The notes beneath the pieces were generated by a model, which was not told the origin of the DNA, ran no database searches, and saw only the letters and a list, made by a program, of their open reading frames with translations. Positions 1 to 5,960 of a stretch of DNA of 6,718 nt are shown here, piece by piece. Each line of letters opens with the position of its first letter. The stretch's first letter is position 1. This stretch comes from Patescibacteria group bacterium (GTDB taxonomy: Bacteria > Patescibacteriota > Microgenomatia > UBA12405), in the NCBI GenBank assembly GCA_018901355.1, contig JAHIEZ010000053.1, positions 1-6,718 on the forward strand, given 5' to 3'. The position numbers and the translations under genes are program-made.

Positions 1-1
1 A

Positions 2-322
2 GTAAAAATTGGAGGTAAATTGGCCAGAAGTGAATTTCGTTTGATAAAAAAATATAAAAAAGAGGGGAAAATTTATAGTTTGCTAGAGATTGAACTGAAA
101 ACAGGTAGAACCCACCAAATCAGGGTGCATATGTCATATATGGGTTGGCCTTTGTGGGGAGATTGGCGTTATGGAGGAGAAAAAGGAGAAACTGATAGAC
201 TGTTTTTAGAGGCTTTTTTTTTGGAATTTAACAATCCTGACAAGAAAAAAAAGAGAATGAAATTTAAGTTGCCACTGGCGATGGATTTAAAAAAAATATT
301 GGAGAATTATGAAGAAATTTAG
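2..322 (+). CDS. RluA-family pseudouridine synthase, C-terminal fragment
   Basis: This is the 3' end of a gene that enters from the left edge; the frame is open from base 2 to a TAG stop. RluA/RluD-type enzymes isomerise specific uridines to pseudouridine in rRNA or tRNA. The diagnostic C-terminal block is visible: 'LLEIELKTGRTHQIRVHM' followed by 'GWPLWGDWRYGG', the conserved GRTHQIRVH and G-P-x-x-GD-x-x-YG signatures. The catalytic aspartate motif (HRLDxxTSG) lies upstream of the window and cannot be checked, so RluA, RluC and RluD subtypes are not separable. The C-terminus 'FKLPLAMDLKKILENYEEI' is ordinary for the family. The last 14 bases overlap the next gene, which suggests translational coupling in an operon. 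TTG 20 is an internal codon, not the start. Family assignment is secure; substrate is unknown. Confidence 0.93.
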   Translation, partial: VKIGGKLARSEFRLIKKYKKEGKIYSLLEIELKTGRTHQIRVHMSYMGWPLWGDWRYGGEKGETDRLFLEAFFLEFNNPDKKKKRMKFKLPLAMDLKKILENYEEI

Positions 323-1130
323 ATTGTTGCTTATTTTGTTTCTTTTGTTAGTTTTGGGAATCGGGATTGTTTTTTTGGGGAAAGACAGGAGGGATTTTAG
401 ATTGGGAGTGGTGACTGACAAAGGAGTGATGGCAGTATCTATCAGTTTTGACAGAAGGATGGTTAGCAGCTTAGAGATAAGCGGAGAGATCCCTTTGTGG
501 ATTCCCAGAGGTTTGGATTGGTATGGAGCAGATAAGATAAAAAAAATATTGGAACAGGAGAAAAAAAAAGATTTGGCTAAGGAAGTAATTTATTATAATT
601 TGGGTTTTTGGGCCGATAAAGTGGTTTTTTTGAATGATTTTTCCTGGAAAAAAACAGTTTTGTTGGTGAAAAATATGGGACTTTGGCCTTTTTTGGAGTT
701 TTGGTATTGGCAGGATGAAATGTTTTTTAAACAGGAAAAAATAGAAAATGATTTAAGGCAGGAGGGTTTGTTTTTGGATGAAACAATGTTGAGAGATTTT
801 GCCGAAGGACGTTTATTAAACGAAGAAATGAGGATTACTGTTTACAATAGTACCAAAGATACGGCTTTGGCTAGTTTTATGGCAACATTGTTGACCAGGG
901 TGGGTTTTTCGGTGATGGGAGTAGGGGGGGCGGAGCCGAAAGGGGAGGCTGATTGTTATTTTGTTTATGGAGAAGGGGTTGAGGGTAGTTACGGGTGGCA
1001 GGTTTTAAATTCAATATATAAGTGTGAGGTAGTTAAAGATGAGTCTTTGGCTGATTTTGAAGTGGAGATATATATTGGAGAAGGCTATAGTCGAATGATA
1101 AACTATAGTAGTTATGTCGGGGCATTCTAA
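309..1130 (+). CDS. Membrane-anchored LytR_C-domain protein
   Basis: The product has 273 aa. Residues 4-23 form one hydrophobic segment after 'MKKFR', so it is probably a signal anchor with the rest outside the membrane. Residues about 30-170 are not recognisable to me. Residues about 174-262 resemble the LytR_C domain (C-terminal domain of LytR-CpsA-Psr proteins): 'RITVYNST', then an amphipathic helix 'ALASFMATLLTRVGFSV', and near the end 'ADFEVEIYIGEGY', which fits the family's alternating pattern ending in a G-x-x-Y/F turn. The catalytic LCP phosphotransferase domain is absent, so I do not infer cell-wall polymer ligase activity. The start is ATG 309 with GGAG at 301-304, four bases away, inside the rluA-like gene. 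The 3' end overlaps yebC by 17 bases. A cell-envelope role is inference from the domain only; it could also be a divergent fold that merely looks similar. Confidence 0.75.
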   Translation: MKKFRLLLILFLLLVLGIGIVFLGKDRRDFRLGVVTDKGVMAVSISFDRRMVSSLEISGEIPLWIPRGLDWYGADKIKKILEQEKKKDLAKEVIYYNLGFWADKVVFLNDFSWKKTVLLVKNMGLWPFLEFWYWQDEMFFKQEKIENDLRQEGLFLDETMLRDFAEGRLLNEEMRITVYNSTKDTALASFMATLLTRVGFSVMGVGGAEPKGEADCYFVYGEGVEGSYGWQVLNSIYKCEVVKDESLADFEVEIYIGEGYSRMINYSSYVGAF

Positions 1131-1815
1131 ATGGTCAAATATTAAAGACCGCAAAGCGGCGGTAGATAAAAAAAGAAGCGAGGTTTTTACGCGTTTGGCT
1201 AAGGATTTGATGACGGCTGTCAGACAAGGAGGAGGGAATACCAATCCGGAGAGCAACTCTTCTTTAAAAACAACCATAGAAAAGGCCAAAGAGATGAGTA
1301 TGCCCAAAGAAAATATTTCTAGGTTGTTGGAAAGATTTGAAACAAGAAAAAATAGTTTGTCTACTTTTTTGTTGGAGGTTTATGGTCCGTTTGGAATACC
1401 GATGCTTTTGACTGTGGAGACGGATAATAAAAATAGAATTTTAGCAGAAATTAAGGCTGTACTAAGAAAATTTGGTGGTAATTTGGGGGAAAGTGGATCG
1501 GTAAAATTTCAATTTGAAAGAGTAGGGGAGTTAAGATTGGAAAACATAACAGAAGCCGATCAGTTAAAATTAATAGATATGGGGGTAAATGATTTTGAAG
1601 GAAAAAAAGTGTGGGTGGAGGCGGAAAGCTTGTCTGATTTTGTCAAAAAAGTTGGAAAAGCGGGGATGACGGTGTTGGAATCTGGGGTGGTAATGAAAGC
1701 CAAGAGGCCACGGTTTTTAAATCAAGAGGAAAGAGAGAAGTTTTTGGGCTTGGTGGAAACCTTAGAAGAGAATGAAGACCTGGTTAGTATTTATACTGGA
1801 GCAGAAGGTGTCTAA
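1114..1815 (+). CDS. yebC: YebC/TACO1-family translation or regulatory factor
   Basis: The product has 233 aa, close to the usual 235-250. It carries family signatures throughout: 'MSGHSKWSNIKDRKAAVDKKR' at the N-terminus, 'IEKAKEMSMPKENISRLLER' at 55-74, 'YGPFGI' near 90-95, 'TDNKNRILAEIKAVLRKFGGNLGESGSVKFQFE' at 103-135 and the C-terminal 'LVSIYTGAE'. YebC proteins were long annotated as transcriptional regulators; TACO1 and bacterial homologues are now linked to translation, including relief of stalling on difficult sequences. I see no way to choose between roles here. Small departures include 'YGPFG' where YGPGG is usual. The start ATG 1114 gives the canonical M-[AS]-GHSKW N-terminus but has no good Shine-Dalgarno; it lies 17 bases inside the LytR_C gene, so coupled re-initiation is likely. 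The 3' end overlaps the next gene if that starts at GTG 1808. Confidence 0.97.
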   Translation: MSGHSKWSNIKDRKAAVDKKRSEVFTRLAKDLMTAVRQGGGNTNPESNSSLKTTIEKAKEMSMPKENISRLLERFETRKNSLSTFLLEVYGPFGIPMLLTVETDNKNRILAEIKAVLRKFGGNLGESGSVKFQFERVGELRLENITEADQLKLIDMGVNDFEGKKVWVEAESLSDFVKKVGKAGMTVLESGVVMKAKRPRFLNQEEREKFLGLVETLEENEDLVSIYTGAEGV

Positions 1816-2593
1816 GAAGCTTAGATATACCATTTCCGCTTTGTTGATGTCGATAACTTACTATTTTTTTTTGGGTTTGCCATATGAGTCGAGAAATTAT
1901 GGTTTATTGGTAGGGGTGGTGTTGATAATTTTTTGTTTGTGGTTTGGTTTGGGAATAGTGTTTGAAGGAGGATTATCGTTGCGTTTGATGACGATTATTT
2001 TGCCCTTGATTTTTTTTGTTGGTTTTTCTTTGTTTACATCATTGTTGCCGGTTAATTTTTTGGGAAAATTGGTCTTAACTTTGTTTTTTGGGTTAATTAA
2101 TTATCTTATTTTTTTAGTGGAAAATGTGTTTATGGTGGCGATTGGTTTTAAGACGGTACCTTTGTATCGAGCGGCGTATACGGTCAGTTTAATTGTTTTG
2201 TTGATATCAGCTTTTTTTGTTTTTGACAGCTTGTATTCGTTTAGATTTGATTATTGGATTAATACCCTGGTGGTGTTGATTTTGTCGATATTGGTTTTTA
2301 TTTATCAGTTTTGGGCTATAGCTATAGAATTACCGGATGATGGCAAAAAGAAGAACAGGTGGGCTTATGTGTTTTTACCGGCTTTTTTAACAGCTCAAAC
2401 AGCCCTAGTTTTCTCTTTTTGGCCGGTTGGTGTGTTTAAGGGTTCTATCTACTTGGTGTCAATTTTATATGTGCTTTCAGGTTTGGTGGAGGCGGATATC
2501 AGAGATAGATTGTTTAAGAAAACTTGGTTGATGTTTATTTGGATCGGAATAGCAATAGTTTTGGGAATAATACTGACTACTAGGTGGAGGTAA
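1808..2593 (+). CDS. Multi-pass membrane protein of unknown function
   Basis: I do not recognise this family. From GTG 1808 the product has 261 aa with about eight or nine hydrophobic segments, roughly at residues 7-23, 33-52, 59-80, 85-112, 123-140, 150-172, 186-206, 212-228 and 239-256. Charged stretches are short: 'PYESRNYG' near 25-32, 'ELPDDGKKKNRW' at 174-185 and 'EADIRDRLFKK' at 228-238; the C-terminus is 'TTRWR'. No transporter, enzyme or binding motif stands out. Start choice: an ATG at 1772 would add 12 residues and a 44-base overlap, but GTG 1808 has GGAG at 1798-1801 six bases upstream and gives 'MSKKLRYTIS', a normal membrane-protein N-terminus. It overlaps the yebC stop by eight bases, so it is probably the last gene of that operon. 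A role in the envelope is inference from topology alone. Confidence 0.85.
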   Translation: MSKKLRYTISALLMSITYYFFLGLPYESRNYGLLVGVVLIIFCLWFGLGIVFEGGLSLRLMTIILPLIFFVGFSLFTSLLPVNFLGKLVLTLFFGLINYLIFLVENVFMVAIGFKTVPLYRAAYTVSLIVLLISAFFVFDSLYSFRFDYWINTLVVLILSILVFIYQFWAIAIELPDDGKKKNRWAYVFLPAFLTAQTALVFSFWPVGVFKGSIYLVSILYVLSGLVEADIRDRLFKKTWLMFIWIGIAIVLGIILTTRWR

Positions 2594-2633
2594 TTTTTTG
2601 AGGCGATTAGCAGGCGGAGTAGGGAAGTGATAG

Positions 2634-2692
2634 CCTATAATATGTAATCCTATAATATATATAATTTTCACAATTTATCCTATAATTTTCAC
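2634..2692 (+). repeat. Cluster of four TATAAT hexamers with short direct repeats
   Basis: Exact TATAAT occurs at 2636-2641, 2651-2656, 2660-2665 and 2681-2686, all on the + strand. Three of these are preceded by CC (CCTATAAT at 2634, 2649 and 2679; spacings 15 and 30). The 12-mer TATAATTTTCAC is present twice, at 2660-2671 and 2681-2692, 21 bp or about two helical turns apart. TATAAT is the sigma-70 -10 consensus, so this could be a promoter region starting about 40 bases after the membrane-protein stop and reading towards xer. None has a recognisable TTGACA-like -35 at 16-18 bp, and none is an extended -10. It may equally be an A+T-rich protein-binding array. Confidence 0.45.
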
Positions 2693-2832
2693 GAATTGAT
2701 GATACATATTGATATAGTCTGTGTGGAAAAGATAAAAAGGCCAACTGTATCAAGAGAGAGGAAGAAAAAAGAGTAGAGCTGTGGCTAATATCTACGTTTT
2801 TATAGAATTATTTTTTGCTTTTTGAGGGAAAA

Positions 2833-2982
2833 ATGGGGAAGAATTGTTATTTAATCACCCATTGGGGACGTGAGCATATTTTATACGTCGCACAATGTAC
2901 CTTTTGCGACTTACTAAAAAATTGGAAGACGGAGGGGAGTGGTTTTGGGGTTTTTTTATTTTTATCAAAAAAATTTTTTTAA
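2833..2982 (+). CDS. Possible 49-aa small protein, weakly supported
   Basis: An ATG at 2833 opens a 49-codon frame ending at TAA 2980-2982. GAGGG at 2824-2828 lies four bases upstream and could serve as ribosome-binding site. The product starts 'MGKNCYLITHWGREHILYV', contains a CxxC ('QCTFCDLL', residues 22 and 25), and ends in a hydrophobic 'FGVFLFLSKKFF'. I recognise no family. Its 3' part runs into a poly-T/poly-A tract, giving Phe- and Lys-rich codons as random A+T-rich DNA would, and the frame lies across the dif-like inverted repeat. It may well be chance; the ribosome-binding-like sequence and the CxxC are the only positive signs. Confidence 0.18.
   Translation: MGKNCYLITHWGREHILYVAQCTFCDLLKNWKTEGSGFGVFLFLSKKFF
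2885..2912. other. Candidate Xer recombination (dif-like) site
   Basis: The site has the architecture of Xer targets: an 11-bp left arm ACGTCGCACAA (2885-2895), a 6-bp centre TGTACC (2896-2901) and an 11-bp right arm TTTTGCGACTT (2902-2912). The arms are complementary at 9 of 11 positions, with GTCGCA and TGCGAC perfect. Aligned to the E. coli dif sequence from memory, 16 of 28 positions agree, and 14 of 18 across the core and inner arms (2889-2906), including CGCA, AATGTA, TT and TG. It lies about 320 bp upstream of a complete xer gene. Alternatives are an operator palindrome, a hairpin in an RNA (12-base loop), or chance. Only one copy was seen in the window. Function is inference. Confidence 0.42.
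2967..2980. repeat. Perfect A7T7 palindrome in an A+T-only stretch
   Basis: Seven A (2967-2973) followed by seven T (2974-2980) form a perfect 14-bp palindrome, continuing into AAAATTTAATTAATTAG up to 2997. Such A-tracts bend and melt easily. It sits 55 bp right of the dif-like site. It could help DNA unwinding or protein binding; it lacks the G+C stem needed for a typical intrinsic terminator. No function is assigned. Confidence 0.4.
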
Positions 2983-3194
2983 AATTTAATTAATTAGTAA
3001 AACAATTTTTTTCTGGTCAGACTACCCTAATTTGGATGGTTGCCTGTTTTTTTCTTTTGTGCCTATTTTGGTTTTTTTGACTCCCCTCAAGCGATTTTTG
3101 GTAGGTGAGCGTTAAAATATACCTAAAATACGGGTAAATGTGTATGTGGGCTCATTAGAGGCTTTTTTAGCGATGATTAACCAGTATGTAGTAA

Positions 3195-3214
3195 CTTATC
3201 TCCTCTTATCTCCT
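3195..3214. repeat. Tandem 10-mer just upstream of xer
   Basis: CTTATCTCCT occurs twice in perfect tandem (3195-3204 and 3205-3214), ending 16 bases before the xer ATG at 3231. A 10-bp period is about one helical turn, so both copies face the same side of DNA, as in some operators. The CTCCT parts resemble the anti-Shine-Dalgarno end of 16S rRNA rather than a ribosome-binding site, and no GGAG-like sequence precedes the ATG. xer may therefore be translated with a weak or leaderless start. A chance duplication is possible. Confidence 0.5.
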
Positions 3215-3230
3215 CGTGTTAAGATGATTT

Positions 3231-4163
3231 ATGGCTGATAATTTAAAAGTTTTGCTAAATTCCTTTTTAGAACATTTGGAGGTGGAGAAAAATTGCTCTC
3301 AACTGACAATACGTAATTATAAACATTATTGGGATGAGTATATAAAATTTTTAAGTAACGATGATAAGCGGGCGGCTTTGTTGTCTGATGTAACAGTGGA
3401 ATCGGTTAGAAAATTTCGTTTACTTTTAGCCAGAAGGAATTTGAAAACGACAACCCAGGCTTATTATGTAATAGCCATACGATCTTTACTAAAATGGTTG
3501 TCTAGAAATGATATTTCTGCCTTAGCTGCGGAAAAATTAGATGTACCAAAGCAGAGAGATCAGTCTTTGAAGTTTTTAAATGAAAAACAGGTTTATCATT
3601 TACTTAATCAGCCTTTGGATTCTACAGAAAAGGGTTTAAGAGACAGAACGATAATGGAGTTGTTGTTTTCAACCGGGTTGAGGGTGTCAGAGTTGGTAGC
3701 TTTAAACAAAGATCAGATAGATTTGGAAAGTCGGGAATTTGGCGTGGTAGGTAAGGGGGGCAGAGCCAGGGTGGTGTTTATTTCTTTGAGGGTAATCCCC
3801 TATCTTAGAAAATATCTAAATAGCCGGACGGACAAGTTTAAGGCTTTATTTATTAATTTAAAAAAGAGAAGTTTAACTGATAGCAATGAGTCAGTTCGCT
3901 TGAGTAGTCGATCAATTCAGCGAATGGTAAGATTTTATGTCAAGCAAGCCAAGTTGCCGGTAGAGGCAACGCCTCATACCTTAAGACATTCTTTGGCAAC
4001 CGGATTGTTAAGATCGGGAGCTGATTTGCGATCGGTTCAAGAAATACTGGGACACAAAAACATAGCTACTACTCAAATCTATACTCATGTGACTGATGCC
4101 CAATTAAAACAGGTTCATGAAAAATATCACCAAGGAAACAAAATTGATAATTTTTCCCCATAG
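3231..4163 (+). CDS. Tyrosine recombinase of XerC/XerD type
   Basis: The product has 310 aa, the usual length for XerC/XerD (about 295-310). These enzymes cut and rejoin DNA at dif sites to resolve chromosome dimers; relatives integrate mobile elements. The N-terminal SAM-like core-binding domain spans about 1-105 ('LEVEKNCSQLTIRNYKHYWDEYIKFL'). The catalytic domain spans about 112-300 with all six active residues: R151 in 'STGLRVSEL', K175 in 'GKGGRAR', H249 and R252 in 'PHTLRHSLAT', H275 in 'ILGHKNI' and nucleophile Y284 in 'TQIYTHV'. The start is ATG 3231; an in-frame TGA at 3225-3227 rules out an earlier one. There is no Shine-Dalgarno sequence. The gene stands alone, after a 637-base gap and convergent with gyrA. 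Housekeeping Xer fits better than an integrase because no mobile-element genes are seen and a dif-like site lies upstream. XerC, XerD and single-Xer types are not distinguishable. Confidence 0.93.
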   Translation: MADNLKVLLNSFLEHLEVEKNCSQLTIRNYKHYWDEYIKFLSNDDKRAALLSDVTVESVRKFRLLLARRNLKTTTQAYYVIAIRSLLKWLSRNDISALAAEKLDVPKQRDQSLKFLNEKQVYHLLNQPLDSTEKGLRDRTIMELLFSTGLRVSELVALNKDQIDLESREFGVVGKGGRARVVFISLRVIPYLRKYLNSRTDKFKALFINLKKRSLTDSNESVRLSSRSIQRMVRFYVKQAKLPVEATPHTLRHSLATGLLRSGADLRSVQEILGHKNIATTQIYTHVTDAQLKQVHEKYHQGNKIDNFSP

Positions 4164-4205
4164 TTGTGAGTTTTTTTGAAAAAGAGGTCTAAAAAGGAGA
4201 GAAGA

Positions 4206-4236
4206 CTATTTTTGATTTCAAAATAGGTCTATTTTG
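4206..4236. repeat. Three-part inverted repeat between xer and gyrA
   Basis: CTATTTT (4206-4212), CAAAATAG (4219-4226) and CTATTTTG (4229-4236) follow each other, so the middle unit can pair with either neighbour: a 7-bp stem with a 7-base loop on the left, or an 8-bp inverted repeat with a 2-bp centre on the right. This looks like mutually exclusive hairpins or an operator dyad. It lies 43 bases after the xer stop. The stems are A+T-rich and no T run follows directly, so it is a poor intrinsic terminator. AGGTCTA also occurs twice (4185-4191 and 4225-4231). Confidence 0.4.
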
Positions 4237-4272
4237 CCGTATGTTAGGATAAAATCTGAATTAGGAGTTTAA

Positions 4273-4306
4273 TTAGCAGTCTTTTGATTTGTTGCTAAAA
4301 TTTTTT
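4273..4306 (+). terminator. Possible weak rho-independent terminator for xer
   Basis: TTAGCA (4273-4278) can pair with TGCTAA (4293-4298) around a 14-base loop, followed by AA and six T (4301-4306). Position, about 110 bases past the xer stop and before the convergent gyrA end, suits a terminator. The stem is only six pairs with two G-C pairs and the loop is long, so it would be weak. No strong terminator for gyrA was found on the minus strand before 4380. Confidence 0.3.
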
Positions 4307-4379
4307 GTTTCTACTCCCCTACCCCACTTGCTCTGTCTTTGCGTTGTCTTATAATAAAAAAATGGACTATCTTATAAAA

Positions 4380-5960
4380 TTAATTTTCTTCAGTTAGGTT
4401 TTCAATGACAGTCATGGCGTTAACGTGATCCTGGTCGTTTTTAAAACGCATTAGAATGACACCTTTGGTGTTTCGGCTTAATTGAGGAATATTTTTTAGA
4501 GGTAATCTGATAGTTATGGCGTGTTTTGAGGCAATAATAACTTGTTCGTCATTTTGATTGACTACCTGAGCGGCAGTGACATCGCCTGTTTTTTTGCTAA
4601 GAGCAGAGACTTTAACTCCGATGCCTCCCCTCTTTTGAAGCGGATAGAGATAGGCATTGGTGCGTTTGCCAATACCGTTTTGAGTGACGACTAAAATATG
4701 CTGGAAAGAAGTCTTGTCGGCCTTGTTTTCCGGGGGAACGATATTCATACTGACTAAAGTGTCGTCTTTTTTGAGATGAATACCCCGAACTCCGCGAGTG
4801 TGTCTACCCATGGATCTGGCGTCGATTTCGCTAAAACGAATGCATTTACCTTTTTGGCTGACCAAGAAAACAAAATCATTGCCGGTAGTAAGTTTGGCCC
4901 AAGTTAACTCGTCGTTTTTATCCAATTTTATGGCAATAAGACCAGATTGACGAATGTTTTGAAATTGTTTGATGGGGGTTTTTTTGACGATGCCGTTTTG
5001 GGTGGCCAAGAGAATATATTTTTTGTCACTGTTTTTTTTGTTTATAGGTAGGACAGCCTGAACGTTTTCTTTGGGGGTAAGATTGATGAGGTTGATGAGA
5101 GCTTGACCTTTAGTTTGCCTGGAACCCTCTTCTATTTCCCAGACCTTGGTTTTAAAAACGCGACCTTTGTTGGTAAAAAAGAGAAGATCATCGTGAGTAT
5201 GAACAGAAAGGATGGCATCAATTTCGTCTTCTTGTTTGGTGATCATACCAATGACACCAATGCCGCCTCTTTTTTGGGTACGATAGGTGTCTTTGGCGAC
5301 TCTTTTGATATAGCCGGTTTTGGTCATAGTGACAAAAGTGGAAACGTCGGCCACCAAATCTTCTTCAGAAAAATCTTTTAAGCCTCGTGAATATATTTTG
5401 GTACGACGAGAATCGGCGTATTTTAGGCTGATTCTCTTATTTTCAGACTTGAGCTCACTTATCATGTTGGGTTCTTTGGTGATCAAATCGGTGAGGTTTT
5501 TCATGTTTTGACCGACACTTTCATACTCGTCTTCGATTTTCTGTCTTTCCAGGGCGGCTAAACGGCGTAGTTGCATTTCTAAAATGGCATTAGCCTGGAG
5601 ATCGGTCAACTTAAATTTACTAATCAAGTTTTCGCGGGCGGCTTCGACTGTTTTTGAGGCTCTGATGGTTTTGATAATGGCGTCGAGGTTGTCGAGAGCG
5701 ATTTTTAATCCTTCCAAAATATGATGACGCATATAGGCGGACTTGAGATCAAAAAGAGTACGTCGACGAATAATGGTTTGACGATGTCGCAAAAAAAGAA
5801 GAACAAACTGGCGTAAATTGAGCGTTTGAGGAATGCCATTGACTAAAGCCAACATGTTGGCTGAGTAAGAGCTTTGCAGGGAAGTAAATTTAAAAAGTTT
5901 GTTTAAGATAGATTTTGGTCGAGTAGATTTTTTGAGAACGATAACGACCCTGATACCTTT
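4380..5960 (-). CDS. gyrA: DNA gyrase subunit A, C-terminal part after frame change
   Basis: This is the downstream part of the gyrA gene. Read from AAA 5958-5960 it gives 526 residues starting 'KGIRVVIVLKK', which continues the protein of the upstream segment after 'DESDR'. An internal ATG at 5853-5855 ('MLALVNG') could give a 491-aa reading but is a conserved mid-protein methionine, not a natural start. The N-terminal portion holds the tower/coiled-coil region ('RRTLFDLKSAYMRHHILEGL', 'LQANAILEMQLRRLAALERQKI'). The rest is a C-terminal DNA-wrapping domain with about six beta-pinwheel repeats. A GyrA box, QKRGGIG, is at 5256-5276 in the first blade and recurs identically at 4617-4637 in a later blade; this favours GyrA over ParC. 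The end is 'NLTEEN' with TAA at 4380-4382. With GyrB the enzyme introduces negative supercoils using ATP. There is no internal damage apart from the frame change. Confidence 0.92.
   Translation of the reverse strand, partial: KGIRVVIVLKKSTRPKSILNKLFKFTSLQSSYSANMLALVNGIPQTLNLRQFVLLFLRHRQTIIRRRTLFDLKSAYMRHHILEGLKIALDNLDAIIKTIRASKTVEAARENLISKFKLTDLQANAILEMQLRRLAALERQKIEDEYESVGQNMKNLTDLITKEPNMISELKSENKRISLKYADSRRTKIYSRGLKDFSEEDLVADVSTFVTMTKTGYIKRVAKDTYRTQKRGGIGVIGMITKQEDEIDAILSVHTHDDLLFFTNKGRVFKTKVWEIEEGSRQTKGQALINLINLTPKENVQAVLPINKKNSDKKYILLATQNGIVKKTPIKQFQNIRQSGLIAIKLDKNDELTWAKLTTGNDFVFLVSQKGKCIRFSEIDARSMGRHTRGVRGIHLKKDDTLVSMNIVPPENKADKTSFQHILVVTQNGIGKRTNAYLYPLQKRGGIGVKVSALSKKTGDVTAAQVVNQNDEQVIIASKHAITIRLPLKNIPQLSRNTKGVILMRFKNDQDHVNAMTVIENLTEEN

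Larger units (their letters stand above)
2594..3230 (+). other. 637-base intergenic region with several sequence patterns
   Basis: No convincing protein gene, tRNA, rRNA, tmRNA, SRP RNA or RNase P RNA is visible here on either strand. The region is very A+T-rich with long T runs on the + strand (for example 2951-2957 and 2974-2980). It holds a TATAAT cluster (2634-2692), one sequence equal to the relaxed DnaA box TTWTNCACA on the minus strand (2722-2730), a 49-codon ORF (2833-2982), a dif-like inverted repeat (2885-2912), a perfect A7T7 palindrome (2967-2980), a 9-bp inverted pair (2932-2940 with 3080-3088) and a tandem 10-mer (3195-3214). Candidate -10 sequences TAAAAT at 3113-3118 and 3124-3129 lack convincing -35 partners. 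No clear terminator follows the membrane-protein gene. The size of the gap contrasts with the overlapping genes to its left. Confidence 0.8.

Noticed and set aside
1011..1307. 98-aa minus-strand ORF
   Set aside because: It lies antisense across the LytR_C and yebC genes and has no family signature.
1772..1807. Upstream ATG start for the membrane protein, adding 12 residues
   Set aside because: It gives a longer overlap with yebC and no better leader, while GTG 1808 has GGAG six bases upstream.
2477..2671. 64-aa minus-strand ORF
   Set aside because: Mostly antisense to the membrane-protein gene; low-complexity product with no leader.
2634..2692. CRISPR array
   Set aside because: Repeat units are 8-12 bases with uneven spacing and no spacers of normal length.
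2699..2776. 25-codon ORF starting MIHIDIVCV
   Set aside because: Very short, no ribosome-binding sequence, Lys/Arg-rich tail expected from the purine run.
2594..3230. Replication origin (A+T-rich tracts, TTTTCCACA on the minus strand at 2722-2730)
   Set aside because: Only one relaxed DnaA box; ATTTTCACA at 2664-2672 matches the strict TTATCCACA at only 6 of 9 positions; no dnaA or dnaN nearby.
3231..4163. Integrase of a phage or mobile element
   Set aside because: Length and motifs fit housekeeping XerC/XerD, with no excisionase, phage or tRNA-linked attachment site in view.
4350..4355. TATAAT reading rightwards as a promoter antisense to gyrA
   Set aside because: The only upstream hexamer, TTGCTC at 4328-4333, matches the -35 consensus poorly.
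5103..5511. Two plus-strand ORFs of 92 and 63 aa
   Set aside because: Both are antisense frames inside well-conserved gyrA sequence.
4380..5855. C-terminal gyrA ORF as an independent gene starting at MLALVNG
   Set aside because: The same frame stays open upstream to 5960 and encodes conserved GyrA sequence, so the methionine is internal.
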